A stretch of DNA of 64,000 nt, from positions 1 to 64,000 of the forward strand of contig NZ_BMZR01000008.1 in assembly GCF_014652895.1 (NCBI RefSeq). The letters run 5' to 3'. Numbering within the stretch: the stretch's first letter is position 1; every line of letters begins with the position of its first letter. This DNA comes from Psychrobacter glaciei. GTDB lineage: Bacteria; Pseudomonadota; Gammaproteobacteria; Pseudomonadales; Moraxellaceae. The notes beneath the pieces were generated by a model. It saw only the letters and a list, made by a program, of their open reading frames with translations. It was not told the origin of the DNA and did no database searches. Below are positions 26,823 to 36,662 of the stretch, one piece after another. Made by a program: the position numbers and the translations under genes.

Positions 26823-27917
26823 ATGACTGTCTCTCACTCAGCAACACCGCCTAACGGCTTGATAAAAGCATTTTTCCAAAAGTATTTCATCGATGCCTTT
26901 ACTGGTATGGCTTTAGGGCTATTTGTCACATTGATTGCTGGTCTGATCATCTCACAAATCGGTGGTTGGTTAGACATGCCAGCACTCATTGCAGTCGGGA
27001 AATTGGCCTCTATATTAATGGGGGCTGGCATCGGTGTGGGCATTGCGTATTATCTCAAAGCACCGACTTTGGTTATGCTCAGCTGCTTGGTCGCAGGGAT
27101 GCTTGGTGCGCACTCTGAAGCGTTGATGGCGGGCACGCTTTTTACCCCGCAAGTGGGTGGACCGGCGACATTCGTGGCTTTGCCCGGCAATCCTATTGGC
27201 GCATATTTGACCTCAGTATTTGCCTATCGCGCTGGTACTTGGGTCGCTGGCAAGACCAAACTTGATATTCTCCTAGTGCCATTATTGGTCTGTGCCGTCG
27301 CATTGGCAGTTTGCGCCTTGCTTAATCCGCCTATCGTTGCGGCTGTCGCTGCTATTGGTCAAGGTATTCAAGCGGCTACTGAGCTACAGCCTCTACTGAT
27401 GGGTATTGTTATCGCAGTCGTGGTTGGTATTTTGCTGACAATGCCCACTTCAAGCGCTGCCATTTGTATCGCGATTGGACTTGGTGGTGTAGCAGGTGGC
27501 GCTGCTGTGGTTGGTTGTGCGGCGCATATGATAGGCTTTGCGGTTGCCAGTTTTAAAGATAATGGGATTAGCGGTGTGATATCTCAGGGTCTAGGCACGA
27601 GTATGCTACAGATCCCCAATGTGTTAAAAAAACCTGTGGTCTTATTACCTGCTGTTGTCGCTAGTGCCATCGTCGGTCCTATCGCCACAGTAGGCTTTGG
27701 CTTGGCGTGTACAGCGACAGGCGCGGGTATGGGCACTGCTGGACTGGTCGGGGTGTTTGGGGTCATTGAAGCGTCACAAGAGATTATGAGTAGCGCTCAG
27801 TTATGGACAGCGATTATTTTATTGATGTTCGTATTGCCTGCACTGATTGCTGGCGTCGTCGCTTATATGATGCGCCGGCTGGGCTGGTTAGTTGATGGTG
27901 ATATGAAACTGCCTTAA
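26823..27917 (+). CDS. PTS EIIC-like membrane protein
   Basis: 364-residue polytopic membrane protein of the PTS_EIIC_2 type. Features include FIDAFTGMALGLFVTLIAGLI, TLFTPQVGGPATFVALPGNPIGAYL and MPTSSAAICIAIGLGGVAGGAAVVGCAAHMIGF, with about ten hydrophobic segments. I start at ATG 26823 (AAGAG 9 nt upstream); the frame stays open to 26733, where the extra residues would form another hydrophobic stretch. No EIIA, EIIB or HPr gene is nearby, so sugar phosphorylation through this protein is doubtful; members often stand alone with unknown substrate. Confidence 0.8.
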   Translation: MTVSHSATPPNGLIKAFFQKYFIDAFTGMALGLFVTLIAGLIISQIGGWLDMPALIAVGKLASILMGAGIGVGIAYYLKAPTLVMLSCLVAGMLGAHSEALMAGTLFTPQVGGPATFVALPGNPIGAYLTSVFAYRAGTWVAGKTKLDILLVPLLVCAVALAVCALLNPPIVAAVAAIGQGIQAATELQPLLMGIVIAVVVGILLTMPTSSAAICIAIGLGGVAGGAAVVGCAAHMIGFAVASFKDNGISGVISQGLGTSMLQIPNVLKKPVVLLPAVVASAIVGPIATVGFGLACTATGAGMGTAGLVGVFGVIEASQEIMSSAQLWTAIILLMFVLPALIAGVVAYMMRRLGWLVDGDMKLP

Positions 27918-27966
27918 TCCTCAAGGACTATTTGACCTTTTCGATATTACGATAAGGCTAAAAATC

Positions 27967-27999
27967 AAAAAAGCCCTGCTAGTGTAGCGGGGCTTTTTT
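27967..27999. terminator. bidirectional terminator
   Basis: 15 bp stem with one G-T pair (27967-27981 against 27985-27999), 3-nt loop, flanked by A and T runs. Between the EIIC-like gene and the convergent SDR gene. Confidence 0.9.
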
Positions 28000-28033
28000 G
28001 ACTGTCTTTATCTTTATCTGAATCTTATAGCGA

Positions 28034-29050
28034 TTAGGCCGATTTACGAGCACCAGTTCTGGCAGGTTTCTTGCCTTTGAATTTGCGTGATAGCTTATGG
28101 ACGTCATTCAGTATCTTGCTATAGCTTGATGGAAACACGCGCTGTACGGCGTCGATTATTTTGGCATCGTTACCGATCAAGCAGCGTGGCTGATTGGTCG
28201 CGGCGGCTTGCAGAATAATCCAAGCCGCTTCACTGGCATCGAACTTTAAAAATTTATTAAAACTACTGATCGCTTTGCTGCCACCCCGCATGCCGAGGTC
28301 ACTGATGCTGTCATTACCACGCGCACTATTGGCGATATTGGTTTTGATGCCACCTGGATGGATGCAAGTGGCTGAGACGCCGCAGCGCTGAATATTCAGC
28401 TCTTGACGCAGGCTTTCGGTAAAGCCACGTACCGCAAATTTGCTAGAGTTATAGGCAGATTGCGAAGGCTGAGCGGTCAAACCAAAGAGACTTGAGATAT
28501 TAATGATATGACCGTGCTCAGTAAATTGGCGTGCTTTGCTGTCTTTACCATTTTTAGTCGATTCGCTTTCTTTAACGCTATTTTTGATTAAGGGTAAAAA
28601 TGCCTTGGTGCCATAGACCACGCCCCAAAAATTGATATCCATGACCCATTCCAGCTCATCGATACTGCTGCCTTCTACGGTTGAATAAAGCGCTACGCCT
28701 GCATTGTTAAAGATAAAGTTTACTTTGCCGTGATCGCTCATGACGTCGTCTGCCCATGCTTGCACCGCTTTATTGTTTGAGACATCGAGTACGGTCATGG
28801 TGACTTTGACATCATAACCGACGAGCAGTTCTTTGGTTTGTGCTAATTGCTCGGGATTGATATCGGAGAGCGCGACATGACAGCCCATTTGTGCTAAATG
28901 AATGGCAAGCTCGCGACCCATACCAGATCCTGCACCGGTAATGGCGGCAACATGATTGCGATAATAAGGGGCAATATCATGATCTTTATTAGCAGAAAAA
29001 GGTAGGTGCTGACGCAGGGAGATTGCTATAGAAGTAACGTTGTTAAGCAT
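28034..29050 (-). CDS. SDR family oxidoreductase
   Basis: Classical short-chain dehydrogenase/reductase, 338 residues. NAD(P)-binding TGAGSGMGRE near residues 37-46, NNAG in FIFNNAGVAL, the catalytic Ser in IINISSLFG and YNSSKFAVRG (Tyr-x-x-x-Lys). An acidic residue after the second strand (ALSDINPEQ) suggests NAD rather than NADP. About 35 N-terminal residues precede the Rossmann fold and a basic tail (RKFKGKKPARTGARKSA) ends the protein. Substrate unknown; similar proteins act on lipids or alcohols. Confidence 0.85.
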   Translation of the reverse strand: MLNNVTSIAISLRQHLPFSANKDHDIAPYYRNHVAAITGAGSGMGRELAIHLAQMGCHVALSDINPEQLAQTKELLVGYDVKVTMTVLDVSNNKAVQAWADDVMSDHGKVNFIFNNAGVALYSTVEGSSIDELEWVMDINFWGVVYGTKAFLPLIKNSVKESESTKNGKDSKARQFTEHGHIINISSLFGLTAQPSQSAYNSSKFAVRGFTESLRQELNIQRCGVSATCIHPGGIKTNIANSARGNDSISDLGMRGGSKAISSFNKFLKFDASEAAWIILQAAATNQPRCLIGNDAKIIDAVQRVFPSSYSKILNDVHKLSRKFKGKKPARTGARKSA

Positions 29051-29321
29051 GATAAACAGTCCTTTGTATCATCGGTGATGGAGTCTAGATAGTGCATTTG
29101 GCCTTAGCTTTACTGGGCATAGACTCTGAGAGTAAAGCATAAATAGAACCTCTACCTTAGCATGGTTTATAAGGTTAGCTGCCTGCGATTGATAAACGCT
29201 GCTGTCATTTTTTGAGCCACTTATAATCAGTGAAAAGCAATATCGAACCATCACGCATTGCTGATATCAATTTTTCTTGCTTGCTGTGCCTGCGCAGACA
29301 GAGGCGACAAAAAATAGACAT

Positions 29322-29359
29322 AAAAAAAGCGTCTTAGCATAATGCCAGACGCTTTTTTT
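29322..29359 (-). terminator. clpX: clpX terminator
   Basis: 13 bp stem (29347-29359 against 29322-29334) with A/T runs on both sides and a 12-nt loop. On the minus strand it lies about 45 nt past the clpX stop; it could also stop plus-strand transcription. Confidence 0.88.
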
Positions 29360-29391
29360 GATGACAGCCAATTAAGTAATTAGCTGTCATC
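29360..29391. repeat. second hairpin between clpX and its terminator
   Basis: 15 bp arms (29360-29374 and 29377-29391) with one mismatch around a 2-nt centre, so nearly a continuous palindrome. No T run of its own. Sits in the short gap between the clpX stop (29405) and the terminator. Confidence 0.7.
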
Positions 29392-29404
29392 ATTGAACTA
29401 TATA

Positions 29405-30682
29405 TTAAGCAATTTCAGGGGTTTTGCCGTCATTAATCACTTCCTCATCGACGAGCACGGTCTTCGCATCTTTCATAGATGGCAGCTCATACATAGTATC
29501 AAGCAAAGCATTTTCTACGATAGAGCGTAAACCGCGAGCACCCGTTTTGCGTGCCATTGCTTTTTTGGCAATCGCATCAAGCGCTTCTTTGGTAAAGCTA
29601 ATATCAGCGCCTTCCATATCGAACAAGTACTTATATTGCTTAACCAAGGCGTTCTTTGGCTCCGTCAATATCTGCACCAACGCTTCTTCATCAAGCTCTT
29701 TTAGGGCAGCGAGCACTGGCAAACGACCAATCAGCTCAGGAATCAGACCGAACTTGATTAAATCTTCTGGCTCGACTTGCTGTAGCAAATCTGAGCTACG
29801 TTTACTATCGTCTTTTGAGCTGACATCAGCATTGAAGCCAATACCGGTTTTTTCTGTACGCTGCTGAATCACCGCATCAAGACCGGCAAACGCCCCACCG
29901 ACGATGATAAGGATGTTACTGGTATCGACTTGAATCAGCTCTTGCTGTGGATGCTTACGACCACCGTGCGGCGGGATAGCAGCAACCGTACCTTCGATAA
30001 GCTTTAGCAAGGCTTGCTGTACGCCTTCACCTGATACATCACGCGTGATAGAAGGGTTGTCGCCTTTCTTACTGATTTTATCGATCTCATCAATATAGAT
30101 GATGCCTTGCTCAGCTTTAGCTACATCATAATCTGACGCTTGTAGCAGCTTTTGTACGATGTTTTCAACGTCTTCACCCACATAACCTGCTTCAGTCAAG
30201 GTAGTCGCATCCGCCATCGCAAAAGGTACATCGAGTAGACGAGCCAAGGTTTGTGCCAGTAGCGTTTTACCAGAGCCTGTCGGGCCAATTAGCAAGATGT
30301 TACTCTTAGCCAATTCAACCATGGCATCGTCAGCGCCAATCTTAGATTTTTTGCTGTCATTGGCTAAAGTCTGACTGACTTTTAGACGCTTATAATGGTT
30401 ATAAACAGCGACCGCCAGTGCTTTCTTTGCAGCATCTTGTCCGATGACATATTCATCGAGCTTGGCACGCAACTCTTTTGGCGTTGGTAGCTTTTTATTG
30501 ACCCAAGAGGTATCAATCTCGCTATCAGCATCGTCATTATCATTGTCGGTATCTGCAATGAGGTCGGTACACAATTCGATGCACTCATTACAGATATTGG
30601 CATCATCAGCGGCGATTAGCTGTTTTACTTCGCTTTTTTCTTTGCCACAAAAAGAGCAATGCGGTGTTTTATCTTTTGCCAT
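29405..30682 (-). CDS. clpX: ATP-dependent Clp protease ATP-binding subunit ClpX
   Basis: AAA+ unfoldase that delivers substrates to ClpP. 425 residues. N-terminal zinc-binding domain with cysteines 9, 12, 31 and 34; Walker A GPTGSGKT (about 130); Walker [28 protein letters not shown]; the IGF-type ClpP-docking loop appears as [10 protein letters not shown]; sensor-2 region [14 protein letters not shown]. Order tig-clpP-clpX on the minus strand is the standard gammaproteobacterial one. AGGAG lies 10 nt before the ATG. Confidence 0.97.
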   Translation of the reverse strand: MAKDKTPHCSFCGKEKSEVKQLIAADDANICNECIELCTDLIADTDNDNDDADSEIDTSWVNKKLPTPKELRAKLDEYVIGQDAAKKALAVAVYNHYKRLKVSQTLANDSKKSKIGADDAMVELAKSNILLIGPTGSGKTLLAQTLARLLDVPFAMADATTLTEAGYVGEDVENIVQKLLQASDYDVAKAEQGIIYIDEIDKISKKGDNPSITRDVSGEGVQQALLKLIEGTVAAIPPHGGRKHPQQELIQVDTSNILIIVGGAFAGLDAVIQQRTEKTGIGFNADVSSKDDSKRSSDLLQQVEPEDLIKFGLIPELIGRLPVLAALKELDEEALVQILTEPKNALVKQYKYLFDMEGADISFTKEALDAIAKKAMARKTGARGLRSIVENALLDTMYELPSMKDAKTVLVDEEVINDGKTPEIA

Positions 30683-30730
30683 ATAAAGGCGCTCCTAAAA
30701 TTTAAAACTTACAAATATTTTGATTTTTGA

Positions 30731-30768
30731 CATCAAAGCCAAAACGCATAACGTTCAGGCTTTTGATG
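30731..30768 (-). repeat. hairpin in the clpP-clpX intercistronic gap
   Basis: Arms 30731-30740 and 30758-30768 pair over 10 bp with one bulged base and a 17-nt loop, without a following T run on the minus strand. It may be an mRNA processing or partial-termination point that sets the clpP:clpX ratio; this is inference. Confidence 0.45.
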
Positions 30769-30798
30769 CTCATCAAAGCTTGTGCTCTTATGCAGTAA

Positions 30799-31494
30799 TT
30801 ATAAAGAAGCAGGGCGACGCTCTAATACTGCATCGACCAAGCCGTATTCTTTGGCTTCTTCGGCATCCAACCAATAATCACGCTCGACGTCTTTTTCAAT
30901 TTTTTCTACTGGCTGACCCGTACGCTCAGCTAATATCTTATTCAAACGTGCACGAGTTTTTAGAATTTCGCGCGCATTAATTTCGATATCAGTTGCTTGA
31001 CCTTGTGCGCCACCTGATGGCTGGTGAATCATCACTCGAGCATTGGCTAGGGCATAACGCTTGCCTTTCTCTCCAGCTGCCAATAGGAATGAACCCATGC
31101 TATACGCGCCGCCCATGCAAATGGTCGATACTTCAGGCTTGATAAAGTTCATGGTATCAAAAATAGCCAAACCAGCACTTACTGAGCCGCCTGGTGAGTT
31201 GATATACAAGTGAATATCTTTATCAGGATTTTCAGCTTCTAAAAATAATAGCTGTGCGACGATCAAGTTGGCCATATGGTCTTCGACTTGACCGGTCAAA
31301 AAGATAACGCGTTCACGTAATAGGCGTGAGAAAATATCGAACGAGCGTTCACCGCGTGCTGATTGTTCTACAACCATAGGCACTAGTGCAGCCTGAGGTG
31401 CGCTTTGAGTGTGTTGCGCGCTTTGAGCAGTATTGTGCGCACTCATCAGCATATCAAAATGCGGGTTAGCAGTAATACGATCATAATCTGTCAT
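30799..31494 (-). CDS. clpP: ATP-dependent Clp protease proteolytic subunit
   Basis: Serine protease that forms the ClpP tetradecamer. 231 residues. Catalytic Ser132 (GGAYSMGSF), His157 ([13 protein letters not shown]) and the Asp in the KDVERDYWL segment. The usual GQAASMGAF loop reads GGAYSMGSF, a mild variation. About 25-35 residues of His/Gln/Ala-rich leader precede the conserved LVPMVVEQ, consistent with a propeptide removed by self-processing. AGGACA lies before the ATG. Confidence 0.96.
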   Translation of the reverse strand: MTDYDRITANPHFDMLMSAHNTAQSAQHTQSAPQAALVPMVVEQSARGERSFDIFSRLLRERVIFLTGQVEDHMANLIVAQLLFLEAENPDKDIHLYINSPGGSVSAGLAIFDTMNFIKPEVSTICMGGAYSMGSFLLAAGEKGKRYALANARVMIHQPSGGAQGQATDIEINAREILKTRARLNKILAERTGQPVEKIEKDVERDYWLDAEEAKEYGLVDAVLERRPASL

Positions 31495-31885
31495 AGAGAT
31501 GTCCTGTTTATAAGTACATAAAATAAAGAGATAGAGATTAGCGAACAGCCAAGCTTTTATTAATGCTTATCATTGTAAATGTTGCCATCTTTTAATAATA
31601 CTAACTGGCTAAAATAATAAGCGCCAGATGTCGCTAAAAATAATTGAGCCAATGGTAACTTTTTTATGGGGGCAATAGTAACGTTTTAATGTGACAAACG
31701 ATAAATGACTCCCTATTAATAAGGCGTCTATATGGATTTATCAAGGGGAGCTGCTATAAAGTATGGATAAAGATAGCACATAAGCTACCAATAAAAATGC
31801 CCCAACAAAATGTTAGGGCATCGCTCAAGCATGGTTACCGATTAGCGCTGATGTGACGACACTGATGAATAATCAGAGCATCATC
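31495..31885. other. tig-clpP intergenic region
   Basis: 391 nt between tig and clpP, with the tig terminator at its far end, so clpP has its own promoter here. On the minus strand CCCCCAT (31676-31682) resembles a heat-shock sigma-32 -10, but no CTTGAA-like -35 is at the right distance, so I do not call it. Confidence 0.35.
31791..31821 (-). terminator. tig: tig terminator
   Basis: On the minus strand an 11 bp stem with one mismatch or wobble (31811-31821 against 31797-31807) and a 3-nt loop is followed by a T-rich run. 65 nt past the tig stop. Confidence 0.85.
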
Positions 31886-33229
31886 TTACATCGCTTGCTG
31901 CTGCTGTTGCTGAGCAGCTAGCAAGTCTTGGTAGCTAACTTCTTTGTCAGTTACTTTACCTTGCTCGATTAGATAATCAACCACTTGGTCTTCTAGTACC
32001 ACAGACTCAATGTTAGCGCGCTGCTGCTTATCAGTGGTGTAGTACTCGATTACCTCGCTTGGATCTTCGTAGTTTTCAGCGGCTTCTTTGATGAACGTTT
32101 CAACGCGTTCTTGATCTACTTCTAAGCCTTTGGTATTGATAACACGAGCAACGATGATGCCAAGACGGGCAGCACGTAGCGCTTGCTCTTCAAATAGCTC
32201 ATTTGGTAGCATGTCTTTATCGAAGCTTTCAGCGTTAGAGCCGAACTGCTGAGAAAAACGTTGCATCATCATGTTGCGTTGACGCTCGATTTCTTGCTCT
32301 AGCATAGCGTTTGGTACGTCAAACTCGTTCTTTTCTAGCAATGCATCAAAAGTCGCTTGCTTAACTTGGCTACGCGCAGCGTTTTTGATTTCGCGTTCCA
32401 TGTTTTTGCGTACGTCGTCTTTTAGTTTTTCAACGCCGCCTTCTTTTACGCCGAATAGCTCAAGGAACGCATCGTCGATTTCAGGTAGCTTAGATTTTTC
32501 AACCAGTTTTACGTTGATTTTGAACTGAGCTTCTTTACCCGCTAGGTTTTCAGCTTGGTAATCTTCTGGGAAAGTTACTTCGATGATTTTTTCTTCGCCA
32601 GCTTTCATGCCTTTGATACCCGCTTCAAAGCCAGGAATCATTTGGTTGCTACCGATAACCAATTTGAAGTCTTCAGCAGAGCCGCCTTCGAATTTTTCGC
32701 CGTCGATAGAACCTTCAAAGTCAAAAGTCACTTGGTTGTCTTTCGCAGCCATGCCTTTTTTCTCAACGAATTCTTCACGTTGCTTTTGTAGGTTTTCGAT
32801 CATGGTGTCAACGTCAGCTTCATCAACCTTAGCAGTATGACGCTCAACTTCGATCTCATCGATACCTTGTACGTCAACTTCTGGGAAGATTTCAACAGTC
32901 GCTTGATAAACCAAGAAATCATCTTCAAGTTTTACGTCGTCGATGTTAGGCATGCCAACAGCGCGGATGTCTTCAGATTTGATCGCTTCAAAAACGGTAT
33001 CACGGATCACATCGTTGATAACTTCTTGTTGAATGCCAGCACCGTACTGAGAGCGGATGTGTGACATAGGGACGTTACCTTTACGGAAACCGTCAATCTT
33101 GGCAGTTTTCGCAACTTGGCGAATACGGCCTTCGACTTTGTTTTGAATTTTTTCGACAGGTACTTTAACTGTCAATTGGGTTTCTTTGTTAGATAGCTTG
33201 TTGGTTGTGACTTGTAAATCTGTAGCCAT
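31886..33229 (-). CDS. tig: Trigger factor
   Basis: Ribosome-associated chaperone with peptidyl-prolyl isomerase activity. 447 residues: N-terminal ribosome-binding domain with the signature segment [17 protein letters not shown] (about 48-64), FKBP-like domain (about 155-240, [17 protein letters not shown] and [18 protein letters not shown]), then the helical C-terminal arms. The C terminus ends in a Gln run (six to seven Gln from mixed CAG/CAA codons), a slippage-prone tract. The ribosome site AAAGGTG lies in the first unit of a 17-nt tandem repeat. Confidence 0.96.
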   Translation of the reverse strand: MATDLQVTTNKLSNKETQLTVKVPVEKIQNKVEGRIRQVAKTAKIDGFRKGNVPMSHIRSQYGAGIQQEVINDVIRDTVFEAIKSEDIRAVGMPNIDDVKLEDDFLVYQATVEIFPEVDVQGIDEIEVERHTAKVDEADVDTMIENLQKQREEFVEKKGMAAKDNQVTFDFEGSIDGEKFEGGSAEDFKLVIGSNQMIPGFEAGIKGMKAGEEKIIEVTFPEDYQAENLAGKEAQFKINVKLVEKSKLPEIDDAFLELFGVKEGGVEKLKDDVRKNMEREIKNAARSQVKQATFDALLEKNEFDVPNAMLEQEIERQRNMMMQRFSQQFGSNAESFDKDMLPNELFEEQALRAARLGIIVARVINTKGLEVDQERVETFIKEAAENYEDPSEVIEYYTTDKQQRANIESVVLEDQVVDYLIEQGKVTDKEVSYQDLLAAQQQQQQAM

Positions 33230-33748
33230 GTTAATTACACCTTTAGGATTAGATAGTACTTAAAATTAAGCAGTACTTAGGATTAAATGGTAATAGACAA
33301 ACCGAGCCTCAAAATACGGGCGTGTACAACGGATTGCCGTTGGAATAAATAGGGGATAATGATAGCCCGCAACGTCCATATCAGTGTCAGTAGCAATCGC
33401 TGCCAGCACAAAATATAAAACCGCTGAGGTTGTAAATGCTATCAAATATCAATAATAAACCGTTAATGCACCGCATAATAACGCTTTTTGGTGAATTATA
33501 CAGACATATAACGGTTTTCGACAAAATTTTTAAAAGTAGAACAGTATAATCTATCTGATTATTAAAGTAAAAATTATCTGTTTGCCGTTTGTTCACTCAA
33601 AAATTACCACGTTAGTTGCACGTCACGCACCGTTCATAATTTTGCGCTCGATGTTCTATTTAGCTTATCTATATAGAGTCTAGTCGTATTGGTTTAAAGT
33701 GGAGCAAATACGATACAAGCTGATTTATATAGACTTGACTATAGTTGC
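33230..33748. other. intergenic region upstream of tig
   Basis: 519 nt containing the tig 5' leader and promoter and, next to the start codon, a 17-nt tandem repeat (33243-33293). An open frame at 33387-33596 has no ribosome site or protein character and is not called. No terminator for rdgB is obvious. Confidence 0.4.
33243..33293. repeat. three imperfect 17-nt tandem repeats at the tig leader
   Basis: Units at 33243-33259, 33260-33276 and 33277-33293 (plus-strand reading) share TTA(G/A)(G/A)ATTA; units 1 and 3 match at 14 of 17, units 1 and 2 at 12 of 17. The array begins 13 nt upstream of the tig ATG and overlaps its ribosome site. Confidence 0.75.
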
Positions 33749-34411
33749 TTATAAAGGCAGCTGCGCCAATAGCTGCTGAATGGCCTGACCGCGATGACTG
33801 ATACTGTTTTTATCAGCAGCGCTCAGACTGGCCGCACTGGTTTGCAAGTCAGGTAACCAAAATAATGGGTCATACCCAAAACCGCCTTCACCATGTAGCG
33901 TATCCAAGATTTCGCCATGCCATAATCCTTGGGCAATGATTGGTAATGGATCATCGGCATGACGCACCATCGCCAGTACGCAAACAAATAATCCTTTAAT
34001 AGGCTTGTTAGCGTGCTCAGTACGAATAGGCTGTAAGTCAGCAATGAGCTTGGCATTGTTTTTACTATCGTTACCATGCTCACCAGCGTAGCGAGCAGAG
34101 TAGATGCCCGGTGCGTTACCAAGTGCGGGCACACACAGTCCTGAGTCGTCAGCAATAGCAGGCAATCCGCTGATACGGCTAGCATGGCGGGCTTTTATAA
34201 TGGCATTTTCTACAAAGCTTAGCCCGTCTTCGATGGCGTCTTCGATATCGAGCTGACCTTGCGGGATGATGGTCACCTCTAGATTTGCTTCAGCAAACAA
34301 TCTTTTGAACTCAGCCAGCTTGCCTTTGTTATTACTGGCGAGCACCCATTGGGTAATTGGTGCTGATTGTGTCGCATGTAGGGGCGTGTCGAAGGTGCTC
34401 GTGTTGGTCAT
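33749..34411 (-). CDS. rdgB: XTP/dITP diphosphatase (RdgB/HAM1)
   Basis: Removes non-canonical purine triphosphates (dITP, XTP) from the nucleotide pool. 220 residues. WVLASNNKGKLAEF (about 22-35, substrate loop), SFVENAIIKARHAS, IADDSGLCVPALGNAPGIYSARYAG (about 97-120, catalytic acidic pair), and GEGGFGYDPLFW near 175 are diagnostic; the C terminus has the usual KNSISHRGQA. ~20 extra N-terminal residues. CGGAAAG precedes the ATG. Confidence 0.95.
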   Translation of the reverse strand: MTNTSTFDTPLHATQSAPITQWVLASNNKGKLAEFKRLFAEANLEVTIIPQGQLDIEDAIEDGLSFVENAIIKARHASRISGLPAIADDSGLCVPALGNAPGIYSARYAGEHGNDSKNNAKLIADLQPIRTEHANKPIKGLFVCVLAMVRHADDPLPIIAQGLWHGEILDTLHGEGGFGYDPLFWLPDLQTSAASLSAADKNSISHRGQAIQQLLAQLPL

Positions 34412-34951
34412 AGTGTCTTTCCGTTAAATAATTATGTAGAGTCAGGTTAATATAATTTTGCTTTTTGGCGTTTTTTTAGTATTGCCATAAACCTGTTCAA
34501 TAGTCATATTTGACCTATCATTTATCTCTTTAAGATAGGTTAGGCTCTCTGCTGATACATAGCCAATCGCTATACTTATTGTACGGTCTATAACATTTGG
34601 TAACTGATATTATTGGTCATTGTTGCTATAATACTCGCCAAGCTACAGTGAGTTATATCTTATAGCTTGTGAATATTAAGTTAATAAAAGTTTATAGAGT
34701 CAAACACTTGGCTTTTAAGCAAAGAATAACAGCAAGCAGTAACCGCTAGGTTAATTTTGGATTCATAATGATACGTGATATTGTATTGAGCAGTAACATG
34801 TATCAAGCGATAACATTCATTTCTAACAATAAACTCAGCCAATTTAGTCCGCTATTTTATAGTGTTTTTTGCGGTGTAAAAATAGCGTAAAATTCAATCT
34901 CTATAATAATTTTTTATAAACTAACGGCTAAACAGCAAGGATAAAATAATT
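34412..34951. other. divergent region between rdgB and sodB
   Basis: 540 nt. TGCTATAAT at 34624-34632 is an extended -10 match on the plus strand, but far (about 320 nt) from sodB. No clear Fur box seen. AT-rich without further structure. Confidence 0.35.
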
Positions 34952-35581
34952 ATGTCAAACATTACATTGCCAGACCTACCATATGCAAAAGACGCGCTAG
35001 AGCCACATATCAGTGCCGAGACGCTAGAGTATCATCATGACAAGCATCATGCCGCTTATGTAAACAAGCTAAAAGACTTGTTACCAGGTTCTGGTCTAGA
35101 AGACAAAACGTTGCCAGAAATCATCGTAGCGACTGCTAAAGATGACAGCAAGCAAGGTATGTTCAACCAAGCAGCCCAAGTATGGAACCACACGTTCTAC
35201 TGGAACTGCATGACGCCTACAAACGGCGGTGGCGAACCTACTGGTGATCTAAAAGCTAAAATCGAAGAAGATTTCGGTAGCTATGACAAGTTCCGTGAAG
35301 AGTTCAAAAACGCAGCATTGACTCAGTTCGGTTCAGGTTGGGCATGGCTAGTTGCTGATAAAGTTGGCGGCAAATTATCAATCGCCAAAACAGCTAACGC
35401 TGACACCCCGCTTGCACATGACCAAGTCGCTGTATTGACTTGTGATGTATGGGAACATGCGTACTATGTTGATTACCGTAACCGTCGTCCTGACTACGTT
35501 GACACGTTCCTAGACAAGCTAGTGAACTGGGACTACGCAAATGCAAAATATAAAGGTCAAGATGCTGGCGTTGAAGCATAA
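34952..35581 (+). CDS. sodB: Superoxide dismutase [Fe]
   Basis: Converts superoxide to oxygen and hydrogen peroxide in the cytoplasm. 209 residues, with the four metal ligands His28 (EYHHDKHH), His80 (VWNHTFYW), Asp165 and His169 (DVWEHAYY). Residues around the active site, AAQVWNHTFYWNCM and FGSGWAWL, fit the iron rather than manganese type. Strongly biased, G/C-ending codons suggest high expression. AAGGA precedes the ATG. A decayed copy of its 3' end lies 1 kb downstream. Confidence 0.96.
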   Translation: MSNITLPDLPYAKDALEPHISAETLEYHHDKHHAAYVNKLKDLLPGSGLEDKTLPEIIVATAKDDSKQGMFNQAAQVWNHTFYWNCMTPTNGGGEPTGDLKAKIEEDFGSYDKFREEFKNAALTQFGSGWAWLVADKVGGKLSIAKTANADTPLAHDQVAVLTCDVWEHAYYVDYRNRRPDYVDTFLDKLVNWDYANAKYKGQDAGVEA

Positions 35582-35608
35582 GCTTTAACAGCTAAGTATT
35601 TGATTGAT

Positions 35609-35640
35609 AAAAAAGGACACCGCGAGGTATCCTTTTTTTT
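35609..35640 (+). terminator. sodB: sodB terminator
   Basis: Stem with one mismatch (35609-35621 against 35626-35638), GCGA loop and eight T. 27 nt after the sodB stop; also faces the convergent SDR gene. Confidence 0.88.
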
Positions 35641-35669
35641 GTTTAATAGTTCTTAATAGAACAACGATA

Positions 35670-36410
35670 TTACGCGATACCGCCGTTAGCACCGATATTT
35701 TGCCCTGTGACCCAAGCGGCTTCTTCACTCACCAAAAATGCCACCACACGGGCGATATCGACTGGTTCACCGATACGGTTAAACGGTGACATGCTAGCGA
35801 GTCTTTCTACCGTATCATCTGCTTTACCTTCATGAAATAGCTCGGTATCAGTAGGACCGGGAGAGACTGCATTGACCGTAATTCCTCGCGTGCCAACCTC
35901 TTTAGAGAAGATTCTGGTCAGCTGATCGACTGCACCTTTGGTAGCACAGTAGGTGCCGTAACTAGGTAGCAGCATACGAGTAGTCGTACTTGAGAGGTTT
36001 ACAACACGGCCGCCGTCATTAAGTTTAGTCGCCGCCTCACGCAATGTATTAAACGTGCCTTTTACATTGATAGAGAATATACGGTCAAAGTCTTCGTCTG
36101 TGGTCTCGGCAATGGGTTTATTGATCATTATGCCTGCGCTGTTTACCAAGATATCTGGCTTGCCAAATTCACTGATGGTGGTGTCGAACATCGCTTCGAC
36201 TTGCTTGGCATTACTAACATCGGCTTGCACAGCGATGGCTTCACCGCCTGCCGATTTAATTTGGCTGACGATATCATTGGCTGCTGCGTCATCATTTGCG
36301 TAATTTATGACCGTTTTCGCCCCTGTTGATGCTAGCAATATGGCTATCTGTGCACCGATTCCTTTTGATGAACCGGTTACAATCGCGACTTTATTTTTTA
36401 GTGTTTTCAT
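35670..36410 (-). CDS. SDR family oxidoreductase (3-oxoacyl-ACP-reductase-like)
   Basis: 246-residue short-chain dehydrogenase with TGSSKGIGAQIA (about 12-23), NSAGIM, catalytic Ser in VVNLSSTTTR, YCATKGAVDQL (Tyr-x-x-x-Lys) and the C-terminal WVTGQNIGANGGIA. NYANDD after the second strand suggests NADP use. Looks like a stand-alone reductase of the FabG/glucose-dehydrogenase-like group. It lies between intact sodB and the sodB tail remnant at 36522-36652, so it may have arrived in a rearrangement. AGAGAGA precedes the ATG. Confidence 0.85.
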   Translation of the reverse strand: MKTLKNKVAIVTGSSKGIGAQIAILLASTGAKTVINYANDDAAANDIVSQIKSAGGEAIAVQADVSNAKQVEAMFDTTISEFGKPDILVNSAGIMINKPIAETTDEDFDRIFSINVKGTFNTLREAATKLNDGGRVVNLSSTTTRMLLPSYGTYCATKGAVDQLTRIFSKEVGTRGITVNAVSPGPTDTELFHEGKADDTVERLASMSPFNRIGEPVDIARVVAFLVSEEAAWVTGQNIGANGGIA

Positions 36411-36521
36411 TATTATTCTCTCTATTATGGTGGATAAATATCAGCATGACTATTATGGCACTTTGTCTGATGATTTTTAATTAACGGTACAGACATTACC
36501 AGTGTGCGAAGACAATGAGTA

Positions 36522-36652
36522 GAGCGGTTACGTATAATTATTTTAGGATAAGCTTATCCATTGTGTCTACGCAGATGCAAAGCATAAAGATGAGGATGTT
36601 GGCGTTGAAGAGTAATCTTTAACAGTTAAGTATTTGATTGAAAAAAGGACAC
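36522..36652 (+). pseudogene. decayed copy of the sodB 3' end
   Basis: Positions 36567-36652 align with 35533-35620 (sodB tail, stop and start of its terminator) with only a 2-nt gap; read in the sodB frame they give YADAKHKDEDVGVEE and a stop, against YANAKYKGQDAGVEA in sodB. Weaker similarity, with two in-frame stops, continues upstream to about 36522 (DKL-like residues). The terminator right arm is missing. Too diverged for a recent duplication, so probably an old paralog or a fragment from a related strain. Confidence 0.8.
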
Positions 36653-36662
36653 TAATCAACCC

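Noticed and set aside
31676..31682. Sigma-32-like -10 (CCCCCAT) upstream of clpP
   Set aside because: No matching -35 at the required distance, so not enough to call a heat-shock promoter.
33387..33596. 69-codon open frame upstream of tig
   Set aside because: AT-rich, no ribosome site and non-protein-like composition; probably chance.
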